This document shows positions 4,650-13,138 of a DNA stretch of 13,752 nucleotides, piece after piece (position 1 is the stretch's first letter; each line of letters begins with the position of its first letter). The stretch is from JAAELZ01 sp047639475 (GTDB taxonomy: Bacteria > Pseudomonadota > Gammaproteobacteria > Arenicellales > Poriferihabitantaceae). Made by a program: the position numbers and the translations under genes. The notes below the pieces were generated by a model. It saw only the letters and a program-made list of their open reading frames with translations, was not told the origin of the DNA and did not search any database. The stretch spans positions 1 through 13,752 of the forward strand of contig JBLIOD010000066.1 in NCBI GenBank assembly GCA_047639475.1. The letters run 5' to 3'.

Positions 4650-7325
4650 TTATCCCGTGTTTCGCATCCCCGCAGAGATGCCGTTGATTGCGATGACCAT
4701 CGCATCCTCGATTATGCCTGTTTCACCATTTCGAAGTCGCGATAATATTTCGACCTGTAAGATATTTAACGGATCAACGTATGGGTTTCTTACTTGAATG
4801 CCGCGATGCACAAAAGGCTCGTGAACCACCAAACCTTCGTGGCCGGTTAACTCCAAGATTGTTTCAGTCACCACCTCAAATTTGTCACGTAACTCTTGGC
4901 CTAGTGGTTGTAGCCTTTCTTCAACCAACACTGCGTCGTAAAGCGCCGCCACCTTGGGGTCAGCCTTGGCCAATACCATTTCTATTTGATCAATAGTCGC
5001 TTTGAAAAATGGCCAATGTTGTTGCATGTCGCGCAACATATCAGCCTGGTTATTATCAATGGCAGAGCGCAATGCCGTGCCGATACCCAACCAAGCCGGT
5101 AACATTAGCCGGGTTTGTGTCCAAGCAAAAATCCAAGGGATGGCGCGCAAGTAAGTAATGCCGGCGCCTTTACGTCTGCGCGCAGGGCGGCTGCCAATTT
5201 TTAGCGAAGCCAACTCGCCTTCTGGTGTTGCCTGAACAAAGTAGGGCACGAAGTCGGGGTTTTCTCGAATCACCGAACGAAAGTCGTGCAAAGCTTTGTC
5301 CGCCAAGCTATCCATTTCCTCTCGCCATTCCTGCTTTGGTTTTGGTGCTGGAGTTAACGTGGCATCAAGCACCGCACACAAGTAAATTTTAAGGTTTTCG
5401 ACTGAATGGCCGGGAAGGCCATACTTGGCTTGTATTACCTCACCTTGTTCGGTTACGCGAATACTGCCATTAACTGACCCTGGGGGTTGTGCACGTATCG
5501 CGCTATGCGCGGGACCACCACCACGGGCCACACTGCCACCACGGCCGTGAAACAAAGTGAGCTTCACATCATATTTTTGTGCCAGCTCTACTAAAGATTC
5601 TTGTGCTCGGTAAAGTGCCCAAGCCGCGGCCAATTGGCCAGCGTCTTTCGCCGAATCAGAATAACCAATCATCACCTCTTGTTCGCCCGCGATACGCGCC
5701 ATATAAGTCGCGTTTGACCACAAGTCAGTCATTGTGTCGTTGGCTTCTTGCAAATCAGCCAATCTTTCGAACAATGGCACAATGCGCTGCGGTTGTTGTA
5801 TGCCGCACGCTTTTTGCAATACTGCAACAGCTAATACATCAGAAGCACAGGTCGCCATCGATATAATATAAGCGCCCAAATATTCTGGGTTTTGCCGCGC
5901 GATCATTTTGAAAGTATCCAGTACGATTTCTACTGGCTCACTGGCAGGAAAGTTATCGGGAATTAGTGGGCGCTTGTTATTGAGTTCTGCTGTTAAGAAA
6001 TCTTGCCGTTCTATCTCAGACCAGTCCAGATAAGAGCCCAGACCTAAATACTGGGTTATTTCGTCGATGGCTTGCGCATGGCGATCAGATTCTTGACGAA
6101 TATCCAGCGGCATCAAGATGGCACCAAAAGCGTAGGCACGGCGAATGATGTCCGTTAGCCTTCCTTCGGCAATAATTTCGGCGTTGCAATCAACCAAAGA
6201 CTGATAACACAGCAGTAGCGGGTCGAGCAGGTCTTGCTTCGAAACCAATATCTCGCCCGGCTGAAGATCATGACCATCTTCACCTTGCTCCATACTACGC
6301 ATGGTTCGTTGCAACTTATCCAACAAACTGCGCAACACAACCCGATAAGGTTCATGCTTATCTTGAGCGGCTTCCGACAAAGCCATATTGGCTTTATTCA
6401 TAGATAATTCGCGGCGCAATTCAAATATCTCTTGGTGAAATAGATCAGCGGCTTTCCATCGAGAAACGCGTATGACTTGTTCAGTAATCGCGGGGGTAAC
6501 ATTGGGGTTGCCGTCACGGTCTCCGCCCATCCAGGAACATATCCGAATAGGCGTACAAGAAAGCGGTAATGGCTTGCCAGTATGCAGCTCAAGCGTATTA
6601 CTCAACGTTCGTATGGCGTGAGGGAGGGCATCCCACAAGGTGTGCTCTACCACGACTTGGCCTGATTTAGCTTCATCCACTGGGGTAGGCTGGGTACGGC
6701 GTATTTCGTCAGTTTCCCATATTTCGGTGATTACTCGCGATAATTCGCTCAGGATGGCAGCGCGTACGCTGGTTTTGATCCGCTTGCGATATAATTTATC
6801 AAGCAATGTAGAAATACGTAAATACTTGTTGGAAATAGTGCGACGCACCACTTCAGTAGGGTGCGCGGTTAAAACCGGCTCAATGGCTAAAGCACAGGTC
6901 GTTTCATATAAAGTTTCTGGGTCAATGCCTTTGTCAATGAACGACTGCATTTTTTCATTCAGCTTACAAAATACCGTTCTATCAATGGTGTCGTCTGATT
7001 CTGCATACAGATCTAGCTTGAGCTGGGCGTGTTGCTCGGCAATATTGGCCAGATTCAAAAACAAGGTAAATGAACGAGCAAGAAAGTACACATCTTGAGC
7101 GGGCAGACCGCCTAGCTGCTTGTGTAAGTCTACTGCGTCGGTGGCTTCGCCCATTCTAGCGGCTATCGCTAGTTTTCGTACCGACTCAACTCGTTGGTAT
7201 AACTCATCACCGCATTGCTCACGCAGTGTGTCACCTAGTATCGAACCTAGTAGTCTAATGTTCTCTTTAAGGCTCTCGTTAATATTCTGAGGTTTGTCAG
7301 AATTCTGCTTCTGTTTCGCGGTCAT
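4650..7325 (-). CDS. ppc: phosphoenolpyruvate carboxylase
   Basis: Adds bicarbonate to PEP to give oxaloacetate and phosphate. Here it supplies the C4 acid that, after reduction to malate, is activated by MtkAB and split by Mcl. The 891 residues are close to the 883 of the E. coli enzyme. Motifs in order: VLTAHPTEVVRRT (151-163) with catalytic His155; WMGGDRDGNPN (265-275); IGYSDSAKDAG (553-563); FHGRGGSVARGGGPAH (592-607); VTEQGE (624-629); SRPARRR (712-718); and the invariant C-terminal MRNTG. Arg846 (in VRNPYVDPLN) and Asn889 match the aspartate-binding positions of E. coli PPC, so feedback inhibition by C4 acids is probably kept. It starts at ATG 7325, with about 200 bp upstream for its own promoter, and leads the operon with the dehydrogenase. 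Confidence 0.97.
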   Translation of the reverse strand: MTAKQKQNSDKPQNINESLKENIRLLGSILGDTLREQCGDELYQRVESVRKLAIAARMGEATDAVDLHKQLGGLPAQDVYFLARSFTLFLNLANIAEQHAQLKLDLYAESDDTIDRTVFCKLNEKMQSFIDKGIDPETLYETTCALAIEPVLTAHPTEVVRRTISNKYLRISTLLDKLYRKRIKTSVRAAILSELSRVITEIWETDEIRRTQPTPVDEAKSGQVVVEHTLWDALPHAIRTLSNTLELHTGKPLPLSCTPIRICSWMGGDRDGNPNVTPAITEQVIRVSRWKAADLFHQEIFELRRELSMNKANMALSEAAQDKHEPYRVVLRSLLDKLQRTMRSMEQGEDGHDLQPGEILVSKQDLLDPLLLCYQSLVDCNAEIIAEGRLTDIIRRAYAFGAILMPLDIRQESDRHAQAIDEITQYLGLGSYLDWSEIERQDFLTAELNNKRPLIPDNFPASEPVEIVLDTFKMIARQNPEYLGAYIISMATCASDVLAVAVLQKACGIQQPQRIVPLFERLADLQEANDTMTDLWSNATYMARIAGEQEVMIGYSDSAKDAGQLAAAWALYRAQESLVELAQKYDVKLTLFHGRGGSVARGGGPAHSAIRAQPPGSVNGSIRVTEQGEVIQAKYGLPGHSVENLKIYLCAVLDATLTPAPKPKQEWREEMDSLADKALHDFRSVIRENPDFVPYFVQATPEGELASLKIGSRPARRRKGAGITYLRAIPWIFAWTQTRLMLPAWLGIGTALRSAIDNNQADMLRDMQQHWPFFKATIDQIEMVLAKADPKVAALYDAVLVEERLQPLGQELRDKFEVVTETILELTGHEGLVVHEPFVHRGIQVRNPYVDPLNILQVEILSRLRNGETGIIEDAMVIAINGISAGMRNTG

Positions 7326-7527
7326 CTTAGTATGAATTGCAGTAAATTATGGATAGGGATATTACGGGAGTAATTTATCACGCGCTATTTCGCTATAGTT
7401 TTGCAATCATCACAGGTACATCAATGGTACATACCAAAGGATAACCAATAGAACCAATAAGTTAAAGCTTATAGTTGCTTGTTAAGCCGGAGAACCCAGC
7501 GGCAGGTGCTAGATACATTATAGATCA
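7326..7527. other. intergenic region carrying the presumed ppc promoter
   Basis: This 202-bp gap separates the GFA-like gene from ppc, both on the minus strand. Stops break all frames. No textbook promoter was found; a TATAGC at 7397-7392 (minus strand) could serve as a weak -10 element, with the GGTACAT direct repeat just upstream of it. Confidence 0.4.
7415..7432 (-). promoter_or_regulatory. direct repeat GGTACAT x2, one helical turn apart, upstream of ppc
   Basis: GGTACAT occurs at 7415-7421 and again at 7426-7432, an 11-bp period, about 90-107 nt upstream of the ppc start codon (ATGTACC on the coding strand). Two half-sites on one helix face suit an activator near the -35 region. The repeat is short and could be chance. 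Confidence 0.25.
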
Positions 7528-7926
7528 CTAAGTTATCGATTTATCGTGGCGGGGCAGTGCATCTTCGATGCGTAGCCAAGGCAGGTTTTCTTCGGCATGA
7601 ACATGAAATTTAGGTTCAAAAATTTCCGGGTGCGCTAAAGACGCAGCATAAACGTGTATTTCGCCCTCATTGTGATCGGCTTCGAACCCCATGGGAGAAC
7701 CACAGTTATCGCAGAAATGTCGTTTTACGCCCTTGGAAGAGACATAGTGTCGAGGTGCTTTGCCTGTCCACGCAAACTTATCTAGTTTAACCCCAATAAA
7801 CGCCACCACTGGGGCGCCGCAGTTGCGACGCCAGTCATCACAATGGCAATAGCAGGCCCAAGTCTCATCGCCTTGAAACTCCAATGAGGTTGCTTTACAG
7901 AGGCAGTGTCAATGCTTTGCGTTCAT
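7528..7926 (-). pseudogene. GFA-family zinc protein, interrupted by an in-frame TGA
   Basis: The 3' 119 codons encode a protein of the GFA (glutathione-dependent formaldehyde-activating-like) family, a small zinc-binding fold. Visible motifs are CYCHCDDW, RRNCGAP, GVKRHFCDNCGSP and FHVHAEENLPW. The natural start appears to be ATG 7926, only 2 nt past the ttcA stop; it reads MNAKH, then TGA at 7911-7909, then HCLCKATS, which holds the family's first zinc pair (CxC). The frame then stays open. Starting at an in-frame TTG (7884) would drop that CxC motif. In addition, the usual CHCxxC reads CHCDDW, with TGG for the third Cys. Nonsense mutation plus loss of a ligand suggests a decaying gene. TGA readthrough or a sequencing error are alternatives. 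Confidence 0.65.
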
Positions 7927-7928
7927 AG

Positions 7929-8750
7929 TTAAAGCTCGGAAAAGTCAAAGCGTTTTCGGTCTGCAAGCTGAGAGAGCTCAACATTTTGTAGACCTTTCAT
8001 AATACTTTCTATCCTTCCCGGGTGTTGTACGTCCCACTGTTGCAACATTTGCTTGATAACTTGGCGTTGCAACCCATCTTGCGAACCACACAATGTGCAG
8101 GGAATGATAGGAAACTCTAATTCCACGGCCAATTGACCAATGTCTCGTTCATTGCAATAAGCCAGTGGCCGTATCACTAAATTTCTACCATCGTCACTTT
8201 TAAGCTTGGGCGGCATTGATTTGATCTTGCCGCCATAAAACAGATTTAAGAACAAAGTCTCAACTAAATCATCTCGATGATGTCCTAGTGCTATCTTGTT
8301 AAAACCATGTTTATGCGCAAAGTTGTATAAGATACCTCTGCGTAAACGAGAACATAGCCCGCAGTAGGATTTACCCACTTGGGTCTTCTCCTTAACGATG
8401 GAGTAGGTATCTTGTTCGAGGATGTGATAATCGATCCCGATACTGCTTAAGTAATCAGGCAGTATATGTTCAGGAAAACCAGGTTGTTTTTGATCTAAAT
8501 TAACCGCAGTGATGCTAAAATTAACGGGCGCACGTTGCTGCAGTGCTAACAATAAATGTAACATCACATATGAGTCTTTCCCCCCTGACAAACACACCAT
8601 CACGCGATCGCCTTCTGCAATCATCGAGTAATCAGTAATGGCTTGCCCAAAATGCTTGCGCAAACGCTTGGCCGGAGATTTTTCCCCCAAAGACGACGCA
8701 GTAGGTACTTTGGAGCTTGATAAATTAGATAAGGTGACAGAAACAGACAT
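7929..8750 (-). CDS. ttcA: tRNA 2-thiocytidine(32) synthetase TtcA
   Basis: An ATP-dependent iron-sulfur enzyme that thiolates cytidine 32 in the anticodon loop of certain tRNAs. The 273-residue protein has the PP-loop SGGKDS (55-60), which activates the cytidine by adenylation. It also has the two CxxC pairs that hold the iron-sulfur cluster, Cys130/Cys133 (CGLCSRLRRG) and Cys218/Cys221 (PCTLCGSQ), and the conserved ALGHHRDD (154-161) and IRPLAYC (193-199). Length fits the family. ATG 8750 is chosen; a TTG 12 nt further upstream would add only four residues. No clear Shine-Dalgarno sequence is seen. The GFA-like gene follows after 2 nt, so the two were probably translationally coupled. Its start lies 41 bp from the divergent AsmA-family gene. 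Confidence 0.95.
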   Translation of the reverse strand: MSVSVTLSNLSSSKVPTASSLGEKSPAKRLRKHFGQAITDYSMIAEGDRVMVCLSGGKDSYVMLHLLLALQQRAPVNFSITAVNLDQKQPGFPEHILPDYLSSIGIDYHILEQDTYSIVKEKTQVGKSYCGLCSRLRRGILYNFAHKHGFNKIALGHHRDDLVETLFLNLFYGGKIKSMPPKLKSDDGRNLVIRPLAYCNERDIGQLAVELEFPIIPCTLCGSQDGLQRQVIKQMLQQWDVQHPGRIESIMKGLQNVELSQLADRKRFDFSEL

Positions 8751-8791
8751 GTTGAACCACAATTTAAGAACAGGTTAATTTTAATAGTTTA

Positions 8792-11700
8792 ATGTCTATT
8801 TTGCTGAAACTTTTGTGGGCAGTTTTATTGCTTTGTCTGGCGGTACTGCTTAGCGTCACCGCTGGTTTGACCTATTATCAGGATGAGATTGAAGCAAAAA
8901 TTGCCGAAAAAGTAGACCAAGCCATCGGAAGAGAGCTAATAATCAGAGATGGTTTTGGCTTTAAATTTACTCCTTTGCCCACGGTTTATGCCAAAAGTAT
9001 AGTACTAGCGAATGCATCGTGGGGTACCAAACCTTGGATGCTAGAGATTGAACAGGTAGAAGTGGCTTTGAGTTTTATCGCTTTAGCGCAGGGTAAATTG
9101 AAAGTCTCAGATATCAAAATTGACTCTCCCTATTTTCTTTTTGAACGAAAGCAAGGTAACCTAAACTGGTTCTTTGGTGGGGCTCGCAAAGGCAAGTCGC
9201 CTAAGCCACTCGACAAATTATACAAGTACTTGTTATTAGACAAGGCCGTGATGGATAACGCCCAGTTTGATATCAGAATTAATCCTCGAACCCACTTTAT
9301 TAAGCTAAACCGGGTAACCGCCGAGATTCAGCCGCAAGATCAAACTATCGCTATAGATTTAATCGGCAGCGCCGAAAACAGGCTGATACAAGTTAAAGGA
9401 ATTTTCACCGATGTGAAATCCTTATTGCTTCGCGAAACCAGTCAACTGCAATTGGCTGGCACCTATGGCGACATGCCCATTTCTGCACAAGGCTCGATAG
9501 AAGATGTCTTACGCTGGCAAGGATTAAACGCCATAGCGCAAGCAACCGCGCCTTCACTAAAGTTCTTCCAGCCTTGGAACCGGCTTAAGCTACCCGACAC
9601 ACCGCCCATTACTGCCTCAGCAAGGCTCTTGCAGCCCCAGAGATGGCCAACTGCGCGCCTAGATGAAATCACCATTGATATGGAAGGCTATGGAGGTAAC
9701 ACAAATCTGGTAGGCCGATTCGACGAATTACAAAACTGGAAAGGCTTGTACTTAGAGGGCACATCAGTTCATAAAGCATTGCCTCTATTGGACAAAATTG
9801 GCTGGGCCGGCAGTCAAGATGCCACTATTAAGGCTAAATACACCTTATCGGGCTCCATATTTAAACGCCTGACCTTAGACGTAATACAGGCTGACTTAAC
9901 CGGTAACGGTGTGGTGGTCAGTGCCAAGGGAGCGATAGACAACCTTAGTGCACCTGACACTTCAGCGGTATCGATAGAGGCAAGCGCCAGCTCCTTACAT
10001 CGCGTTGGGGCCTTGGTAGGCAAGCCTTGGCCCATTACAACAGCATTGCAAGCGACCGCAGAGCTAGCCAAGAGTGACGGCGTGTATGGGCTTTCTAACA
10101 TTGAGGGCAGCGCTTATGACAGCAAGATAAGCGTAAGAGGTGACATAAAGAACGTTGGCCCTTTCGCCACCGGAAAGTTTCAAGCCAATGGCACCTTAAT
10201 GGCCGCAGATATTGCAGCATTGAATGAGGATAATAGTTACTTACTACCCGAAGCGGATAGCAGTCAGTTATCAATGAACATCACTTACGCTGATAAGTTG
10301 TTTTCAGCTAAAGAGGCGAGTGTAGAGATGGTGTTCGCTGATGCGACGGTTACGGCGACTGGTGCCATTGAAGATATGGCCTCATTGGAGTTGAACGGTG
10401 CCAGCGTACAAGTTGATATGCCCAATGTCGCTCCTTTCAATTCTCTGTATGACTTAGCTCTCCCCCAATTAGGCCACCTTAAGGCAACGGGTGCGCTTAC
10501 GGGGAATTTTTCAGGTAGATATACGCTAGATGATTTTATAGGAAATATTAAAAGCACCAATCATCTATTTGATATAAAAGGCTCTATTTTAAATTTAGGC
10601 AAAGAAATGCAGGCGGCCCTAGAAGTACAAGGTGAAGCGAAGAAGTTTGATGATTTTCAGCCCAATTTAGAAACATTAATTCTTCCTGCAAATACCGGCA
10701 CCCAAGCTAAATTCAAGCTCACGTCGTCGAGTTCAAATAATTGGTCAGTCAGTGAACTCCAGGCCGATCTATTTGCACCAGCAAAAGGCCAGGTTACCGG
10801 CGGTGTATTCAATTTCCCACTGCAGACGGAGTATCAGTTAAACGTTGACATTGAGTCACTAAATATCAGCAATATTCAACAAATAGCGGATATAGCTGCG
10901 CTAAAAGGGCGCTTTATCGATGCGGCAGGTGAGGTAAGCACAAAACCAGGGGGTGAGATCTTTAATGGCGAGAATATTAATGCGTTGATCTCTCAGCCTA
11001 ATACTGCCACCACTTTGAAATTGGCTGGGGCAGTATCCGATATAGCAACATTCTCTGGATTGAATTTAATCGGCCACTTAACAGGAGATGATTTTATATC
11101 CGTACCAGAATTCTCTGGATTAGATTTTAAATCCAACCTGCCATTTGACTTCAAATTTAATCTACAAAGCGAGCCCCAATCAACCGATCTCGACTTCAAT
11201 ATCCAGCAAGCCCAAGTAGCAGATAGCGATGTTTCAGGCAATATCCATATAAAGTTCAGTGAATCTGAAAAAAGCATCCCACATGCCACGGGTACATTAC
11301 ACTCTAAGCACCTAAACATTATAGATTTAATGACCGAAGGTGAACGGAAAAACCTCTTTTCAGATGCCCCTTTTTCTCTAGACTGGGCGAGCAGTTTCAA
11401 CGCCAACATTGAACTCAATGTAGAAGATTTCAACGGTTTAATCTCGAACATTCGAAACACCAAAGCCCAGCTAAAGCTCAATAATGGTTTCATTAGCTTG
11501 CCAGGTGCAACCGGAAAAATAGGCGAGGGGGATCTTACGTGGTGGTTGGCGATTGATTCCACATCTGTGCCCTACAACATCATCAGCTCTATGCAGGGCG
11601 AGGATCTAGACTCTAAAGAGCTCAATCTATTTGGTGACTCTGGCCTTATAAGAGACGGCTTAATCGATGTTGATATGGGTATTTCAGGGCAGGGTGTCAG

Positions 11701-12301
11701 CATCGCCGAAATGATGGGAACCGCCTATGGCAAGCTGCAGTTACAACTGAAAAATGCTTCCCTGAAAAATCAAAACCTAGAACTATTTGGATCTGATCTG
11801 ATACTGGGTTTTTTGAACACCATAAACCCACTGTCGCGGCAAGAAGAATACTTAGATATTGAGTGTGGCGTTATTCATTTCCCCATCAAGGATGGTAAGG
11901 CTTATGCCGATCAAGGCATCGCCATAAAGACCGAACGGGTGACGGTACTAGGCGGCGGACAGATAAACCTGAAGAACGAGAACCTCAGCATCTTGATCAA
12001 GCCCAAGGCACGCAAAGGTTTCGGCGTGAGCGCGGGAACCATCGCTAAAATCATACAAATCGGCGGCACTATAGATGAACCTAAAATAGAAGTGGCTGCG
12101 AGCGGTTTTTTTGCTACGGCTGCTGCCATCGGAGCAGCTGCAGTAAGCGGTGGCTGGACTTTATTGGCACAAGGTCTATTAGATCGCAACAAAGCGAACT
12201 CAGATGTGTGCAAGCAAACGCTACATTCGCCTGTTTTCACAACAGAAAATCGCGATGGTAGCGTCAACGGCAGCGACGATTTAAGTGGGGCAAATAAATA
12301 G
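8792..12301 (+). CDS. AsmA-family envelope protein
   Basis: A 1169-residue protein of the AsmA/TamB-like superfamily. Members are inner-membrane-anchored, beta-rich periplasmic proteins thought to form bridges for lipid movement to the outer membrane; the precise role here is unknown. Residues about 4-27 form one N-terminal membrane anchor (LLWAVLLLCLAVLLSV). The AsmA-type domain follows, with the typical stretch around RELIIRDGFGFKFTPLPTV and repeated short beta-strand units. The AsmA_2-like C-terminal domain spans about 940-1120 (GGGQINLKNENLSILIKP, then GGTIDEPKIEV). Near the end is an Ala/Gly-rich hydrophobic segment (about 1105-1130). The ATG at 8792 has no recognisable ribosome-binding site. 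The gene diverges from ttcA and is followed after 54 nt by the DUF3108-like gene, probably in one operon. Confidence 0.9.
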   Translation: MSILLKLLWAVLLLCLAVLLSVTAGLTYYQDEIEAKIAEKVDQAIGRELIIRDGFGFKFTPLPTVYAKSIVLANASWGTKPWMLEIEQVEVALSFIALAQGKLKVSDIKIDSPYFLFERKQGNLNWFFGGARKGKSPKPLDKLYKYLLLDKAVMDNAQFDIRINPRTHFIKLNRVTAEIQPQDQTIAIDLIGSAENRLIQVKGIFTDVKSLLLRETSQLQLAGTYGDMPISAQGSIEDVLRWQGLNAIAQATAPSLKFFQPWNRLKLPDTPPITASARLLQPQRWPTARLDEITIDMEGYGGNTNLVGRFDELQNWKGLYLEGTSVHKALPLLDKIGWAGSQDATIKAKYTLSGSIFKRLTLDVIQADLTGNGVVVSAKGAIDNLSAPDTSAVSIEASASSLHRVGALVGKPWPITTALQATAELAKSDGVYGLSNIEGSAYDSKISVRGDIKNVGPFATGKFQANGTLMAADIAALNEDNSYLLPEADSSQLSMNITYADKLFSAKEASVEMVFADATVTATGAIEDMASLELNGASVQVDMPNVAPFNSLYDLALPQLGHLKATGALTGNFSGRYTLDDFIGNIKSTNHLFDIKGSILNLGKEMQAALEVQGEAKKFDDFQPNLETLILPANTGTQAKFKLTSSSSNNWSVSELQADLFAPAKGQVTGGVFNFPLQTEYQLNVDIESLNISNIQQIADIAALKGRFIDAAGEVSTKPGGEIFNGENINALISQPNTATTLKLAGAVSDIATFSGLNLIGHLTGDDFISVPEFSGLDFKSNLPFDFKFNLQSEPQSTDLDFNIQQAQVADSDVSGNIHIKFSESEKSIPHATGTLHSKHLNIIDLMTEGERKNLFSDAPFSLDWASSFNANIELNVEDFNGLISNIRNTKAQLKLNNGFISLPGATGKIGEGDLTWWLAIDSTSVPYNIISSMQGEDLDSKELNLFGDSGLIRDGLIDVDMGISGQGVSIAEMMGTAYGKLQLQLKNASLKNQNLELFGSDLILGFLNTINPLSRQEEYLDIECGVIHFPIKDGKAYADQGIAIKTERVTVLGGGQINLKNENLSILIKPKARKGFGVSAGTIAKIIQIGGTIDEPKIEVAASGFFATAAAIGAAAVSGGWTLLAQGLLDRNKANSDVCKQTLHSPVFTTENRDGSVNGSDDLSGANK

Positions 12302-12313
12302 TCTATCACCCAT

Positions 12314-12329
12314 ATATTATTGATAATAT
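12314..12329. repeat. AT-only inverted repeat between the AsmA and DUF3108-like genes
   Basis: ATATTAT (12314-12320) and ATAATAT (12323-12329) are perfect reverse complements around TG. The pairing is all A-T, so a transcript hairpin would be weak and no T-run follows. TGATAAT within it recalls a Fur half-site, but the other half matches poorly. Confidence 0.3.
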
Positions 12330-12355
12330 TAAACAAAATAATAGGAAACATCCCT

Positions 12356-13096
12356 ATGACACATCCCATTACTCAAAGATTTGCAATCGGCATTACCACC
12401 GCACTGCAAATGATAATTTCTATGACATTACTGGGATATGTGGGCACCACCTCCGCCCTCAAGGTACCGAGTTACACTATTACTTATGAAGTGGTAGTCA
12501 AAAAGTTTGTAGCAGGAGACTTAGTTATTGATGTATCTGAAGACGACAAGGGCATCGTAACCATTCATGGAGAAACTTTCCCTAATATGTTCGCTAGAAC
12601 ATTGGGTGATGGCAAGGTGATTGAGATTATCAAATACCAAAAGGTAAACGGTAGCCTCAGGTTGCAGAGCGTCAAAGAGATTAAAGGCAAAGCCCAAGAT
12701 CAAATTAGAGAATCAGTGGTTAACTGGAAGAAAAAAACTATCACCACTAACGGCCAAACCACCGCCTTTACACCCAATACCCAAATGGATGCTTACACCA
12801 TGCCGTTCTTACGTGTACTGGGCTTAGATGAAGCCAGTGAAGACAGTGAAACCAAAGTAGTCAGCGCAAAGAAGGCCGTAGATTACATCTACGAATCACC
12901 GACAAAAGAAAGCCTAGAAGTTAACAACAAGCTCTACGAAGCAAACCGTTACTCCAAATATCGCTCTAACAATAAAAACAAGAAAATTTCTCTGTGGGTA
13001 AGTGAAAACACACCGGTTATGCCACTGAAAGTGGAAGTGAGTAAAAAAGGTAAAAGACATTCGTGGGTGACTATTACGGATATAAAGCACAACTAA
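12356..13096 (+). CDS. exported DUF3108-like protein
   Basis: A 246-residue protein resembling the DUF3108 family, whose function is not established. An N-terminal signal peptide is visible: Arg9, a hydrophobic core (about 10-31) and a likely cut after Thr-Ser-Ala, leaving a mature protein that begins near LKVPSYTITYEV. The mature part is beta-rich with several basic runs (KKKTITTNG and NNKNKKISLW), and so is probably periplasmic. ATG 12356 is preferred over an in-frame TTG at 12320 because AGGA (12343-12346) sits 9 nt upstream and the signal peptide starts properly. Position right behind the AsmA-family gene suggests a shared envelope role, but that is inference only. Confidence 0.8.
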   Translation: MTHPITQRFAIGITTALQMIISMTLLGYVGTTSALKVPSYTITYEVVVKKFVAGDLVIDVSEDDKGIVTIHGETFPNMFARTLGDGKVIEIIKYQKVNGSLRLQSVKEIKGKAQDQIRESVVNWKKKTITTNGQTTAFTPNTQMDAYTMPFLRVLGLDEASEDSETKVVSAKKAVDYIYESPTKESLEVNNKLYEANRYSKYRSNNKNKKISLWVSENTPVMPLKVEVSKKGKRHSWVTITDIKHN

Positions 13097-13138
13097 GCTG
13101 TGAAATACCTAAGGGCAAGCGAGTAAGAACGCCAGATC

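Noticed and set aside
7909..7911. TGA in the GFA-like gene read as selenocysteine
   Set aside because: No convincing stem-loop of the bacterial SECIS type follows the TGA, and this position is not a known catalytic site in the family. A nonsense mutation is simpler.
11050..11121. Repeated ATTCTCTGGATT 60 bp apart in the AsmA-family gene
   Set aside because: It encodes a repeated Phe-Ser-Gly-Leu strand unit within a beta-repeat protein; a 12-bp match fits the protein repeat or chance and needs no separate element.
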